Shown: positions 33,513 to 43,046, counted from the first letter of the stretch. The stretch is DNA of 64,000 nucleotides from DATEGZ01 sp035279905 (GCA_035279905.1 DATEGZ010000318.1:1-64000), one strand, 5' to 3'. Notes: a model not told the origin generated them from the letters alone. Program-made: numbers and translations.

Positions 33513-35852
33513 ATGAAAGCCGGCTCTCCGCGGTCATTTGGCGGGCAACTCAAGTCCCTCCGCGAGGCGGCGCACTTCACGCAGGAGGAGCTCGCGACAA
33601 TCGCCGGGCTGTCGGTCCATGCCGTAAGCGCGTTGGAGCGTGGCGAGCGCCGGCGGCCCCACGTCGAGACCGTGCGTGCGCTGTCCGCGGCGCTCGACTT
33701 GACGGGGGCGACTCGCGACGCGTTCCTTGAAAGCGCGCGGTCACCGACTCAGGCGACGGCGGTCGATGAGCTGACCGGCGTCTCGCTGCCCGTCCCTCTG
33801 ACGGAGTTGCTCGGCCGCGAGACGGACGTACACACGCTGCGCCAGTGGCTCGCCGATCCGGCCGCCCGTCTCATCACGCTCATCGGGCCAGGAGGCGTCG
33901 GGAAGACGCGCCTGGCGCTCGAGCTGGCACGAGCGATCGCGGACGAGAGCGCCACCCGGGTGGTCTTCGTACCGCTAGCGGCCATTCGAGATCCGGCGTT
34001 CGTCGAATCGGCGATCGCGGAGGCCTTCGGCCTCGTGGATGTCGCCTCCCGCGATTTGCCAAGGCGCGTTCGCGTCGCGTGCGAGCATCACTCCACGTTG
34101 CTGGTACTCGACAATTTTGAGCAGGTACTGGACGCGGCGGGGCCAATCGCGGATCTTCTGACATCGGTCCCGTTGCTCCGGCTGCTGGTCACGAGCCGCG
34201 CCCCGCTCCGTGTGCGCGGCGAGCGCGAGTACATCGTCGGACCTCTCGCGTTCGACACCGATGCCAATGTGATCTCTCCCGCTGATCTGGCGCGTGAGCC
34301 GGCCGTCCGGCTTTTCGTGGAACGGGTTCGCGACGTGCAACCGGACTTTCGCCTCACGTCCGCAAACGGCCCGACCGTGGCAGCGATTTGCAAGCGGCTC
34401 GACGCGTTGCCGCTCGCGCTTGAACTGGCAGCACCGTGGATCAAAGTGCTGACCGCCGACGATCTGCTTCACCGACTCGGGCATGATCTCCTGCTCTCGA
34501 CGGTCGGCTCGCGCGATCTCCCCCAACGACAACAGACGATGAATGCGACCGTCGCCTGGAGTTATCAGCTCCTGAGCCCGGCCGAGCAGTGTGCCTTCCG
34601 CCGCTTCGCCGCGTTGCCGGGCCGGTTCTCGATTGAGGCCGCCGCGGCCGTGCTCGGCGGCCGTGCGTCGACGTCCCCCCGGAACGACCACGTACTCGCC
34701 ACGGTGGCCAACCTGATCGACAAGAGCCTGTTGCTGCGCGCTGAGACATCAGTGGCCACGCGTCCGGTGTTCGAAATGCTCGAAACCGTGCGAGCGTACG
34801 CAGCACTCGAGCTCACGGCGTCGGGCGAGCGCGACGACGCCCTGAATGCGCTGGCGAGTTACTGCAGCGGTGAGGCGTCCGTCGCCGCAGAAGGACTGGT
34901 CGGGCCGGCGCAGGCTGAATGGCTGGATCGCGTGCGTGACGATCTCGAGAATTATCGCGGCGCGATGAGGTGGCTCATCTCGCGCGGGCGCTCAGCCGAA
35001 GCGTCCGACGTCGCCTGGGGACTGAAATATTTCTGGATCATCCGGGGATATGGCGCCGAAGGCCTTCAGTGGTTTCAGGAGATTCTTGGCCTGCCGGATC
35101 TTTCGCCCGCGGCTGAGTCGAGAGCCCTCGAGGGCGCGGCCGTGCTCTGGTACACGCAAGGAGAACTCGGGCGCGCGCGTACCGCGCTCGCGCGCGTCCT
35201 CGATCTTTCGCGCGATGACGTGGAGACCGTCGTACGAGCCCAGGATCTGACCGCGCGCGTCGAACACGCGCTTGGCAATCTGAGCGCGGCCCGCGAACGG
35301 TTCACGCTCGCTGTTGAAGGATTCCGGTCGCTGGCGATCCAGTGGGGCCGCGGGAATGCGCTGAGCGGCATGGCGTCGGCGGCGCTTGCGACCGGCGACG
35401 TCGGCCAGGCGGAACGCCTCCTCGACGAGGCGATGCCCGTGCTTCGACAGGCCGGTCCGTGGTTCCGGACATGGGCGCTGTACGTTCGCGCCATCGTCGC
35501 GGTACAGCGCGGCAACGCCGATGAGGCGATCGGCCGAGTGCGTGAGAGCCTCACCTACATCAGGGATCTGCAGGACAAGTACGCCTTCGCCTACACGCTG
35601 GTCCCGCTTGTCGCCGCCGCCATCATCAAGACCGACGACGCGTGGGCGGCGCGGATACTCGGGGCCCTGGACGAGGTGACCGAGCGCACCGGCGCGACGG
35701 TCGTCCTCAAGTTGGTGCACGACCTCCATACGCGGTCGGAGCGAGAGGTTCGCGCACGGCTTGGCCCGGACCGGTGGGCCGCGGCTTACGCCGCGGGGCG
35801 TCAGACTTCGTTTGATGCGCTGCTGGAGGACATCGACCGCGTCTTGCGTTAA
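33513..35852 (+). CDS. XRE-HTH / NTPase / TPR regulator
   Basis: About 779 residues: an XRE helix-turn-helix (SLREAAHFTQEELATIAGLS) at the start, an NTPase of the NB-ARC/STAND type with P-loop LIGPGGVGKTRLALELARAI and VLDNFEQVLDAAG Walker B, and a C-terminal TPR-like alpha-solenoid from about residue 430 (ALNALASYCSGEAS...). Proteins of this layout act as ligand-gated transcription regulators. The ATG at 33513 is chosen over GTG 33474 because the earlier codons are not family-like. The target genes are not evident. The gene follows the sigma-54 activator in the same direction. Confidence 0.85.
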   Translation: MKAGSPRSFGGQLKSLREAAHFTQEELATIAGLSVHAVSALERGERRRPHVETVRALSAALDLTGATRDAFLESARSPTQATAVDELTGVSLPVPLTELLGRETDVHTLRQWLADPAARLITLIGPGGVGKTRLALELARAIADESATRVVFVPLAAIRDPAFVESAIAEAFGLVDVASRDLPRRVRVACEHHSTLLVLDNFEQVLDAAGPIADLLTSVPLLRLLVTSRAPLRVRGEREYIVGPLAFDTDANVISPADLAREPAVRLFVERVRDVQPDFRLTSANGPTVAAICKRLDALPLALELAAPWIKVLTADDLLHRLGHDLLLSTVGSRDLPQRQQTMNATVAWSYQLLSPAEQCAFRRFAALPGRFSIEAAAAVLGGRASTSPRNDHVLATVANLIDKSLLLRAETSVATRPVFEMLETVRAYAALELTASGERDDALNALASYCSGEASVAAEGLVGPAQAEWLDRVRDDLENYRGAMRWLISRGRSAEASDVAWGLKYFWIIRGYGAEGLQWFQEILGLPDLSPAAESRALEGAAVLWYTQGELGRARTALARVLDLSRDDVETVVRAQDLTARVEHALGNLSAARERFTLAVEGFRSLAIQWGRGNALSGMASAALATGDVGQAERLLDEAMPVLRQAGPWFRTWALYVRAIVAVQRGNADEAIGRVRESLTYIRDLQDKYAFAYTLVPLVAAAIIKTDDAWAARILGALDEVTERTGATVVLKLVHDLHTRSEREVRARLGPDRWAAAYAAGRQTSFDALLEDIDRVLR

Positions 35853-35882
35853 CACCCGGGCACCCGCCGTCGTCTCTCGACC

Positions 35883-37424
35883 ATGCGCCTCATCTGCTTC
35901 GCCCTGGCAGCCGTACTCACGACGCCGCACATCTCGGCCGCGCCCGCGGACGAACAGCTCGACCTCGCCGCGCTCGCCAGGATCCGAGACGAAGCACTCA
36001 ACCGCAGCCAGTTGATGGACACCGTTTCATACCTGGCCGACGTCGTCGGTCCTCGACTGACCGGGTCGCCGGCCCTTCTTCGCGGCGAAGAGTACGCGCG
36101 CGATCGATTGAAGGCCGTTGGCCTCATCAATGCGCACCTCGAGCCGTGGGGCCCGTTCGGGCGTGGCTGGACGCTCGAGCGCTTTTCGGCGTCGATGACG
36201 GCTCCGGACTTCATGCCGCTCATCGCGTACCCAAAAGCCTGGAGTCCGGGCACGAATGGCGCCGTCCGCGCCGACGCGGTGATCCTCGACGTGAAGACGC
36301 TCGCCGATCTCGAGAAGTATCGCGGGAAACTGCGCGGCCGTATCGTCCTCTGGTCGCCCGTTCGTGCGGTGGACGCCGTCGTGCGCGCGCCGCAGCGTCA
36401 GAGTGACGAGGCGCTGCGAGCGCTGGAAGCGATGCCGCCGCCGGCGCCGAGACGACCGGCGCAGCTGGACCCGGAGATGCGAGCGGCCGAGCAGCTTAAC
36501 TACGACAAGTGGCAACTCGTGCAGCGCGAAGGCGCCGCGGCGGTGCTGACGGCCGCACCCGGTGATCACGGTACCGTCTACGTCACGGCCGCGACGGTGC
36601 CCTATCCGCCGGACGTGCCGTTCAATGCGCGTCCCGGCGCGTGGAGCATGACGGCGCCGGCGCTCGTGCCGCAGATCGCGGTCTCGGCCGAGCAGTACAA
36701 CCGCCTCGTGCGGCTGGCGGAACGCGGCGTGCCCGTGCAGGTCGCGATCGACGTCGGCGTTCGCTTTCACACCGCCGACACGATGGCCTACAACGTCATC
36801 GCCGACCTCCCCGGCACCGATCTCGCGCGCGAGGTCGTGATGATCGGCGGGTGCATCGACTCGTGGCACACGGCCACGGGCGCGACCGACAACGCTGCAG
36901 GCGCCGCAACCGCCATCGAAGCCGTCCGCATCATTCACGCGCTTGGCCTGCATCCGCGCCGCACGATTCGCGTCGGCCTCTGGTCCGCCGAAGAGCAGGG
37001 TCGCCTCGGCTCGCCCGCCTACGTCGCCGCGCACTTCGCGCGGGGGCTCCCCGACAACGGCACGCTCGCGGGTTACTTCAACCTCGACTACGGCTCGGGC
37101 CGCATCCGGGGGATCTACACACACGGCAACACGGACGTCGTGCCGATCTTCAAGGCGTGGCTCGAACCGTTGCGCGATCTCGGCGTCTCGACGGTCAGCC
37201 TCGCCGACGTCGGCGCCGATGATGAGTCGTTCGACGAAGCCGGACTGCCGGGCTTTCAGTTCATCCGCGATTACATGGAAGGCCGAGATTCGCGTGTGGG
37301 GCACACGAACATGGATGTGCTTGATCACGTGCTCGTGGACGACCTGAAGCAATCCGCCGCGGTCGCGGCGTCCTTCATCTACACGCTGTCGATGCGCGAC
37401 CAGCCGCTGCCGAGGAAGAGATAG
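35883..37424 (+). CDS. Secreted M28-family metallopeptidase with an altered first zinc ligand
   Basis: The 513-residue exported peptidase has a signal peptide (1-20), a PA-like insert (about 115-270) and the M28 catalytic domain. The ligands Asp336 (GATDNAAG), Glu in SAEEQGRLGSP, Asp in FNLDYGSG and His in VGHTNMD are present. The usual GGHxDS motif is GGCIDS, so the first metal-binding His is Cys324. Activity with a Cys ligand is possible but unproven. The length and insert resemble glutamate-carboxypeptidase-like members. Confidence 0.85.
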   Translation: MRLICFALAAVLTTPHISAAPADEQLDLAALARIRDEALNRSQLMDTVSYLADVVGPRLTGSPALLRGEEYARDRLKAVGLINAHLEPWGPFGRGWTLERFSASMTAPDFMPLIAYPKAWSPGTNGAVRADAVILDVKTLADLEKYRGKLRGRIVLWSPVRAVDAVVRAPQRQSDEALRALEAMPPPAPRRPAQLDPEMRAAEQLNYDKWQLVQREGAAAVLTAAPGDHGTVYVTAATVPYPPDVPFNARPGAWSMTAPALVPQIAVSAEQYNRLVRLAERGVPVQVAIDVGVRFHTADTMAYNVIADLPGTDLAREVVMIGGCIDSWHTATGATDNAAGAATAIEAVRIIHALGLHPRRTIRVGLWSAEEQGRLGSPAYVAAHFARGLPDNGTLAGYFNLDYGSGRIRGIYTHGNTDVVPIFKAWLEPLRDLGVSTVSLADVGADDESFDEAGLPGFQFIRDYMEGRDSRVGHTNMDVLDHVLVDDLKQSAAVAASFIYTLSMRDQPLPRKR

Positions 37425-37446
37425 TCGAACTGCGGCGAGGATGGCC

Positions 37447-37797
37447 TCAGCCGGAGACCACCGTGAACTTCTCGATCGGCTCGACGATCGTCCAGACGGA
37501 CTGCGTGCCTTTCCTGAACGACGCGACGTCGCCGGCCCGGAATTCGAGTGTTGCGCCGCCGTCTTTCAGCGCGATCCGAACGACGCCGGAGACAATCAGA
37601 AAGCTCTCGTCGCCGGGAAACGTGTAGTCGAAGGTCATTGGCGCACAGCGCCAGAGCATCGCGGTGTGCGACCAGGCGCTTTCGTTGCGTTTGCGCAACC
37701 ATTCGGCTTCGCCGATCGTGCGACCATCCGACGTGACGCACGGCTGCCACGCCGCGGTACGAACGTTGGTACGTCGAATCTCTTCCAGTGCACCCAT
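37447..37797 (-). CDS. Cupin-domain protein
   Basis: The 116-residue single-domain cupin has a strong AGGAGGTG ribosome site 6 bp before ATG. The beta-barrel core is LLxHTAMLWRCAPMTFDYTF, PGDESFLIVSGVVRI and FRAGDVASFRKGT. The usual metal-binding His residues are mostly absent, as in the DUF861/ureidoglycine-aminohydrolase-type small cupins. The substrate is unknown. Confidence 0.78.
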   Translation of the reverse strand: MGALEEIRRTNVRTAAWQPCVTSDGRTIGEAEWLRKRNESAWSHTAMLWRCAPMTFDYTFPGDESFLIVSGVVRIALKDGGATLEFRAGDVASFRKGTQSVWTIVEPIEKFTVVSG

Positions 37798-37890
37798 GCC
37801 GGCACCTCCTGTCGCGCCGCTGCGGGGGTTTCGGGGATTGTAGATCGCCTCAATCCCTGGCTCCGAAGGCTGGTGACATAATCCACCGCC

Positions 37891-38025
37891 ATGAGCCTCC
37901 CGGCGGGCAAGGAACTCGGGCCATATCGAATCCTCGACAAGATCGGCGAAGGTGGTCCACCTTCGCTCGCGCCTGAAGTCGCCGCGAGCTTCGGTGGATC
38001 CACCGTAGCCATGGAAAGGACCTAG
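37891..38025 (+). pseudogene. Truncated Ser/Thr kinase start disrupted by a hairpin repeat
   Basis: The ATG at 37891 opens with MSLPAGKELGPYRILDKIGE, which aligns with the first residues of the intact kinase (LGPYQVLSKIGEGGMGEV). The homology stops exactly where the repeat at 37951 begins, and the frame reaches TAG at 38023, giving a 44-codon remnant. The intact kinase starts 2 bp later. This looks like a duplicated or replaced kinase 5' end captured with the repeat. A translated leader peptide is an alternative reading. Confidence 0.7.
37951..38010. repeat. TCCRCC-TTC-GC hairpin repeat (copy 2) at the broken kinase start
   Basis: The core TCCACC-TTC-GCTCGC pairs with GCGAGC-TTC-GGTGGA, again with TTC facing TTC as a symmetric internal loop, as in the uvrA copy at 14615-14653. 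GGTGGTCCACC and GGTGGATCCACC form extra palindromes at the ends. It interrupts the conserved start of a kinase gene. Confidence 0.65.
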
Positions 38026-38027
38026 CA

Positions 38028-40574
38028 GTGACTGGTCAAATGCTAGGGCCTTACCAGGTCCTTTCCAAGATTGGCGAAGGTGGAATGGGCGAGGTGTACC
38101 GCGCCCACGATTCGCGCCTCGGACGCGAGGTGGCCATCAAGGTACTACCGGCGAGTTTCGCAACAGATGCCGAGCGGCTGCGCCGCTTCGAGCAGGAGGC
38201 GCGCGCGATCGGCGCGCTCAACCACCCGAACATCGTCGCGGTCTACGACATCGGCACGCATGACGGGTCGCCCTACGTGGTGTCGGAGCTTCTCGACGGC
38301 GAGACGCTCCGCACGCGCGTCGGCGACGCGCCGCTGCCGCGGCGCAAGGCCATCGACTACGCCATCCAGATCGCGCGCGGGCTGGCCGCCGCGCACGACA
38401 AGGGCATCGTCCACCGCGACCTCAAGCCGGACAACCTGTTCGTCATGCGCGACGGTCGCGTCAAGATCCTCGACTTCGGCCTCGCCAAGATGACCGAGGT
38501 CGCCTCGCTCGACGCCGAGACTGCGCTCCTGCGGGATGCGCCAAAGACGGGCGCGGGCACGGTGCTCGGCACCGTCGGCTACATGTCGCCCGAACAGGTG
38601 CGCGGACAGCGAGTCGATCAGCGGTCGGACATCTTCTCCTTCGGCGTCGTCTTCTACGAAATGCTCACCGGCCGCCGCGCGTTCCAGGGCGACTCGGCCG
38701 TGGAGACGATGAATGCGATTTTGAAAGCGGATCCGCCGACGGCCGCGACCGGTGGCGCGGCGCTGCCGCCGGGACTCGATCGCCTCGTCATGCACTGTCT
38801 CGAGAAAAGCCCGGAGGAGCGGTTCCAGTCGGCACGAGACATCGCGTTCGATCTCGAGGCGCTCGCGGGCGCGTCGAGTCAGACGTCGGCGCAGCCGGTG
38901 ACGGCAGGGCGATCGCGCTGGCCCAAGATCGCGGCCCTGGCGCTTGTCGCAGTGGCCGCCGGAACGGCGTTGTTCCTGGCCGGCCGATCGACGGCCCGTG
39001 CGCCCGAGAGCGCGGTCTTCGAGCCCCTTACCTTCCGCCGCGGCAACGTAGCGGCCGCACGGTTCGCCCCGGATGGCCGAACCGTCATCTACTCGGCGCG
39101 ATGGGAGGGCGGAAAGCGCGATCTGTATTCGGCGCAACCCGGCACTCCGGAATCGCGCGCGATCGGCCTCGAGGCCGCGCTCCTGGCGGTCTCGAAACAC
39201 GGCGAGCTGGCCGTGCTGCTCGGTCGGGCCAACCGCGTGCTCGCACGCATGCCCACCGGAGGCGGCGCGCCGCGCGAGGTACTCGAGGACGTGACGTCGG
39301 CCGACTGGGGACCCGATGGCGATTCGCTGGCGGTCATCCACACGGTGTCCGGTCGTGACCGCATCGAGTTCCCGATCGGCACCGTGCGCTACCAGGCGCA
39401 GGGCTGGCTGAGCGATTTGGTCGTGTCGCCGGCGGGCGATCGCCTCGCGTTCGCCGAGCACCCGATCACGTTCGACAACCGCGGCGACGTCGTCGTCATC
39501 GACCTGAAGGGCAACCGGACAGTCCTCTCGGCCGGATGGGAGGACATCTCCGGCCCGCATTGGGCGCCGCGCGGCGACGAAGTCTGGTTCAGCGCGTCAG
39601 GCGGCGGCGGGAAAGCGGCGGGAACCGACCACGCGGTGTTTGCGGTGACCCTCGCCGGGAAGCTGCGGACGGTGATGAACGCCCCGGGCAGCCTGGAGAT
39701 CGAGGACATCGCCGCGGACGGACGCGTGCTCCTCGCGCACGGCAGCCGGCGGCCGGCGCTCATGGCGCTCGCGCCTGGCGCGAAGGACGAGATCGAGCTG
39801 ACGTGGATGGATTTTTCCTGGATCAGCGACATCTCCGACGACGGGCGTCAGATTCTGTTCTCGGAGCAGGGTGTCGGCGGCGGCGCGGGATACGCGACGT
39901 ATCTTCGAGGCACCGACGGATCGGCGGCCGTGCGTCTCGGCAAGAGCCTGGCGCAGTCTCTCTCGCCCGACGGGCGATCGGCGCTCGCGATCGATCTCGT
40001 GCAGAACCGGCTGAGCATCCTGCCGACCGGCGCCGGCGAGCCGCAGATTCTCCCGACGTCGAACATCAAGGCGTATTCGTTTGCGGGCTGGTTTCCCGAC
40101 GGGCAGCGCATCCTCCTGGCGGGATTCGAGGAAGGCAAGTCGTCGCGGATGTACGTGCGGGATCTCAAGAACGGCGCGCCCCGGCCGGTAACGCCGGAAG
40201 GCGTGACGGTCCGGGACAACACGCTGTCGCCCGACGGCAAATGGATTGTCGCGCCGCTCAAAGATCGGCTGGCGCGATTCCCGGTCGACGGCGGGGAGCC
40301 GCAGCCAATTCCCGGCGCCGAGGCGCAGGATGCGGCGATTCGTTGGCGCGGCGATGGACGCGCGGTCTTCGTCAGGACGGGCTCGCTGCTGACGAAGATC
40401 TTCTCGATCGACGTCGCGACGGGCCAGCGCACGGTCATCCACGAGATCACCCCGCGAGATCCCGTCGGAGTCGCCAGCATTGGCGACATCCGCCTCACGC
40501 CGGACGGCAAGGCGTACGCCTACGTGTACATTCGGAGTCTGTTCGGCCTGTATCAGGTCACGGGTGTTAAGTAG
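38028..40574 (+). CDS. Membrane Ser/Thr protein kinase with TolB-like propeller
   Basis: The 848-residue protein has an intact Hanks-type kinase domain: GEGGMGEVYRA loop, Lys38 (VAIKVLP), H129-R130-D131-LKPDN catalytic loop and DFGLAKM. One TM helix follows (about 299-320, ALALVAVAAGTALFLAG), then a periplasmic beta-propeller with repeats of the DGRxVxYSA/SPDG type. This is the common Acidobacterial sensor-kinase design. It starts with GTG after AAAGGACC; an ATG at 38040 is possible. It is 6 bp upstream of the GH2 gene, suggesting co-transcription. Confidence 0.93.
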   Translation: MTGQMLGPYQVLSKIGEGGMGEVYRAHDSRLGREVAIKVLPASFATDAERLRRFEQEARAIGALNHPNIVAVYDIGTHDGSPYVVSELLDGETLRTRVGDAPLPRRKAIDYAIQIARGLAAAHDKGIVHRDLKPDNLFVMRDGRVKILDFGLAKMTEVASLDAETALLRDAPKTGAGTVLGTVGYMSPEQVRGQRVDQRSDIFSFGVVFYEMLTGRRAFQGDSAVETMNAILKADPPTAATGGAALPPGLDRLVMHCLEKSPEERFQSARDIAFDLEALAGASSQTSAQPVTAGRSRWPKIAALALVAVAAGTALFLAGRSTARAPESAVFEPLTFRRGNVAAARFAPDGRTVIYSARWEGGKRDLYSAQPGTPESRAIGLEAALLAVSKHGELAVLLGRANRVLARMPTGGGAPREVLEDVTSADWGPDGDSLAVIHTVSGRDRIEFPIGTVRYQAQGWLSDLVVSPAGDRLAFAEHPITFDNRGDVVVIDLKGNRTVLSAGWEDISGPHWAPRGDEVWFSASGGGGKAAGTDHAVFAVTLAGKLRTVMNAPGSLEIEDIAADGRVLLAHGSRRPALMALAPGAKDEIELTWMDFSWISDISDDGRQILFSEQGVGGGAGYATYLRGTDGSAAVRLGKSLAQSLSPDGRSALAIDLVQNRLSILPTGAGEPQILPTSNIKAYSFAGWFPDGQRILLAGFEEGKSSRMYVRDLKNGAPRPVTPEGVTVRDNTLSPDGKWIVAPLKDRLARFPVDGGEPQPIPGAEAQDAAIRWRGDGRAVFVRTGSLLTKIFSIDVATGQRTVIHEITPRDPVGVASIGDIRLTPDGKAYAYVYIRSLFGLYQVTGVK

Positions 40575-40580
40575 AGCGCC

Positions 40581-43046
40581 ATGCTCAGCAGATCCATTCG
40601 CGCGACTTGGCTGCTCATCGTCGTAATGACCTCGGGGGTCGTTTCGCGCGAAAAGGCAACCGCAGTTTCCTTTTTGCGACCCATGGCCGCCGCGCAGCCT
40701 ACGGCGGCCGCGCGCGTGGTCATTCCGCTCGACGCCGACTGGCGCTTTCAGCTCGCTAACCCCGCTAACGCCGCGATGCCCGCGCTTAACGACTCCATGT
40801 GGCGCACCGTGCGACTGCCCCACGATTGGAGCGCCGAGGGACCCTTCTCCGCTGACTTCGGTAGCGGCAACGGCTACGCACCGGGTGGCATCGGTTGGTA
40901 CCGCAAGCACTTCACGCTCGCATCAAACCTCGACGGCAAGGTCGCGACGATCGAATTCGACGGCGTGTACGACCACGCTGAAGTGTGGGCGAACGGCCAC
41001 TTTGTCTGCGAACGGCCGTACGGCTACTCGAGCTTCGAGTGTCCCCTCTCGCCGCATCTCCGTGTTGGCACTGCCGACAATGTCGTCGCCGTGCGCGTGG
41101 ACCACTCGCGCTTCGCGGACTCCCGCTGGTACACGGGCTCCGGCATCTACCGGCACGTGCGTCTGCGTCTCACCGATCCGTTGCACATCGCGCATTGGGG
41201 CACGTTCGTCACCACGCCCGTGGTCTCCGCGCGCGCGGCGACGGTCAAGATCGCGACGACCATCGCAAACGAATCAACCGCCTCGCGATCGTTCGTCCTC
41301 GAGTCCGAGATCGTGCTCGGCAACGACATCGTTGCCCGCTCGTCGACGCCCGCGTCCCTGGCAGCGAATGGGCGGGGAGCGCTCTCGCAGGACATCGAGC
41401 TCCCCGCTCCGCGCCGCTGGACGCTCGACTCCCCGGTCCTCTACACGCTGCGCCAGCGTGTTCGCGTGGACTCGGCGGTTGTCGACGATGCCGAGACCAC
41501 GTTCGGGGTGCGGACGATGCGCTTCGACGCCGCGAACGGCTTTTTTCTCAATGACCAGCCAACAAAACTGAAAGGCGTGTGCGTGCATGTCGACGCCGGT
41601 AGTCTCGGCGTGGCCGTGCCGGCCGGCGTCTGGGAAAGGCGCTTGCGCGAGCTCAAAGCGCTCGGCGTCAACGCTATTCGCACGAGCCACAACCCGCCGG
41701 CGCCTGAGTTTCTCGATCTCGCCGACCGAATCGGTCTGCTCGTGCTCGACGAAGCGTTCGACGAGTTCACCCCGACGAAGAACAAGTGGGTGAACGGCCG
41801 GAATGTCGGCGTGCCGAGCCGATTCGGCTACGGCGAAGAGTTCAAGGAGTGGTCGGTCACCGACGCGAGCGACATGGTGCGGCGCGATCGCAACCATCCA
41901 GCGATTTTTGCGTGGAGCGTCGGGAACGAGGTGGACTACCCGAACGACCCGTTCTCGCATCCAGTACTTGGGACTCGCTATCGGCGCGAGAATCCGCCCG
42001 CGGAAAACCTCGTCACGCTCGCGCGGCCGTTGGTCGACGCGATTCACATGCTGGATCCCACGCGGCCGGTGACGATGGCCCTCGCGAGCCTCGAGATGTC
42101 CGACGCGGTCGGTCTGCCGGCGCTCCTCGACATCAGCGGCTACAACTATCAAGAAGCGCGCTACGCAGACGACCACGCGCGCGTGCCGGGCCGCATCATC
42201 TTTGGCAGCGAGAACGGGCACCAGTACCGCAACTGGACGATCGTGCGCGACAACGCGTACGTCGCGGGCCAGTTCCTGTGGACCGGCATCGACTACCTCG
42301 GCGAGGCCGGCGTCTTTCCGAACAGAGCGAACGGCGCAGGACTGCTCGACCTCTGTGGATTCAAGAAGCCGATGGCGTGGTTCCGCCAGAGCCTCTGGAG
42401 CGACGCGCCGATGGTCTACCTCGCGGCGTCGCCGGCGCCGGCGAACGGCGCACCTCGAACCGCCGTTCGCCTTGAGGAGCACTGGAACTGGCCAATGGGA
42501 TTGCCGATCGACGTCACGGCGTACTCGAATGCCGAAGAGGTCGAGCTTCAGTTGAATCTCCGGCCGCTCGGCAAGAAGTCTCGCGCGGACGCAGTCGATG
42601 GCGTGCTTCACTGGGAGGTGCCGTTCGAGCCGGGCGTGCTCAGAGCGATCGCACGCAATGGCGGGCGCCTGGTCGAAGATTTCACGCTCACGACGGCCGG
42701 CGACGCCTCGCACATCCAACTGGTCCCGGACGTGACGTCCATTGCGGCAGACAACGAAGCCGTCGTGCACATCGAATACCGGATCGTCGACAACAGAGTC
42801 ACGCGCGTGCCCACCGCCAACAACGCCGTGACGTTCGAGGTGCAGGGTCCCGCGCGCGTCCTGGGAATCGGCAACGCCGATCTGAACGATCCGGCGAGCG
42901 GCGCGGGCCTCCTGCACCGGGCCTTCCAGGGCCGCGGGCTCGCGATTCTTCAGTCGTCGGGCACACCGGGAACAATCACGGTGCGTGCCTCGTCGCCTGG
43001 GCTCGAAAGCACGACGATCACGATCGCGGCGGTCGCGCGGCGGTAG
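40581..43046 (+). CDS. Secreted GH2 family glycoside hydrolase (beta-galactosidase-type)
   Basis: The 821-residue enzyme has the GH2 sugar-binding, immunoglobulin-like and TIM-barrel domains: DADWRFQLAN at the start, RLPHDWS, WYTGSGIYRHV, and RTSHNPP. Catalytic residues are visible, acid/base Glu450 in WSVGNEVDYP and nucleophile Glu544 in FGSENGH. C-terminal Ig-like domains follow. Residues about 15-30 (MTSGVVSREKATAVSF) come from interspersed repeat copy B, lying within the signal-peptide region, so export could be affected. A downstream ATG at 40683 would give a leaderless protein. Confidence 0.92.
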   Translation: MLSRSIRATWLLIVVMTSGVVSREKATAVSFLRPMAAAQPTAAARVVIPLDADWRFQLANPANAAMPALNDSMWRTVRLPHDWSAEGPFSADFGSGNGYAPGGIGWYRKHFTLASNLDGKVATIEFDGVYDHAEVWANGHFVCERPYGYSSFECPLSPHLRVGTADNVVAVRVDHSRFADSRWYTGSGIYRHVRLRLTDPLHIAHWGTFVTTPVVSARAATVKIATTIANESTASRSFVLESEIVLGNDIVARSSTPASLAANGRGALSQDIELPAPRRWTLDSPVLYTLRQRVRVDSAVVDDAETTFGVRTMRFDAANGFFLNDQPTKLKGVCVHVDAGSLGVAVPAGVWERRLRELKALGVNAIRTSHNPPAPEFLDLADRIGLLVLDEAFDEFTPTKNKWVNGRNVGVPSRFGYGEEFKEWSVTDASDMVRRDRNHPAIFAWSVGNEVDYPNDPFSHPVLGTRYRRENPPAENLVTLARPLVDAIHMLDPTRPVTMALASLEMSDAVGLPALLDISGYNYQEARYADDHARVPGRIIFGSENGHQYRNWTIVRDNAYVAGQFLWTGIDYLGEAGVFPNRANGAGLLDLCGFKKPMAWFRQSLWSDAPMVYLAASPAPANGAPRTAVRLEEHWNWPMGLPIDVTAYSNAEEVELQLNLRPLGKKSRADAVDGVLHWEVPFEPGVLRAIARNGGRLVEDFTLTTAGDASHIQLVPDVTSIAADNEAVVHIEYRIVDNRVTRVPTANNAVTFEVQGPARVLGIGNADLNDPASGAGLLHRAFQGRGLAILQSSGTPGTITVRASSPGLESTTITIAAVARR
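40624..40664. repeat. AAYGACCTCGGG repeat, copy B (inside the GH2 signal region)
   Basis: The plus strand reads AATGACCTCGGGGGTCGTTTCG, a 9-nt variable piece, then GGCAACCGCAG. It is the same family as copies A and C. Here it is read in frame and encodes TSGVVSREKATAV, which parallels TTSGVISAKKGN encoded by copy A. Confidence 0.7.

Noticed and set aside
38145..39560. A long minus-strand open frame across the kinase gene
   Set aside because: The kinase motifs on the plus strand are decisive. The antisense frame has no recognisable fold.
41274..42917. A roughly 550-codon minus-strand frame across the GH2 gene
   Set aside because: It is a shadow of the GH2 coding sequence. Composition and lack of motifs argue against it.
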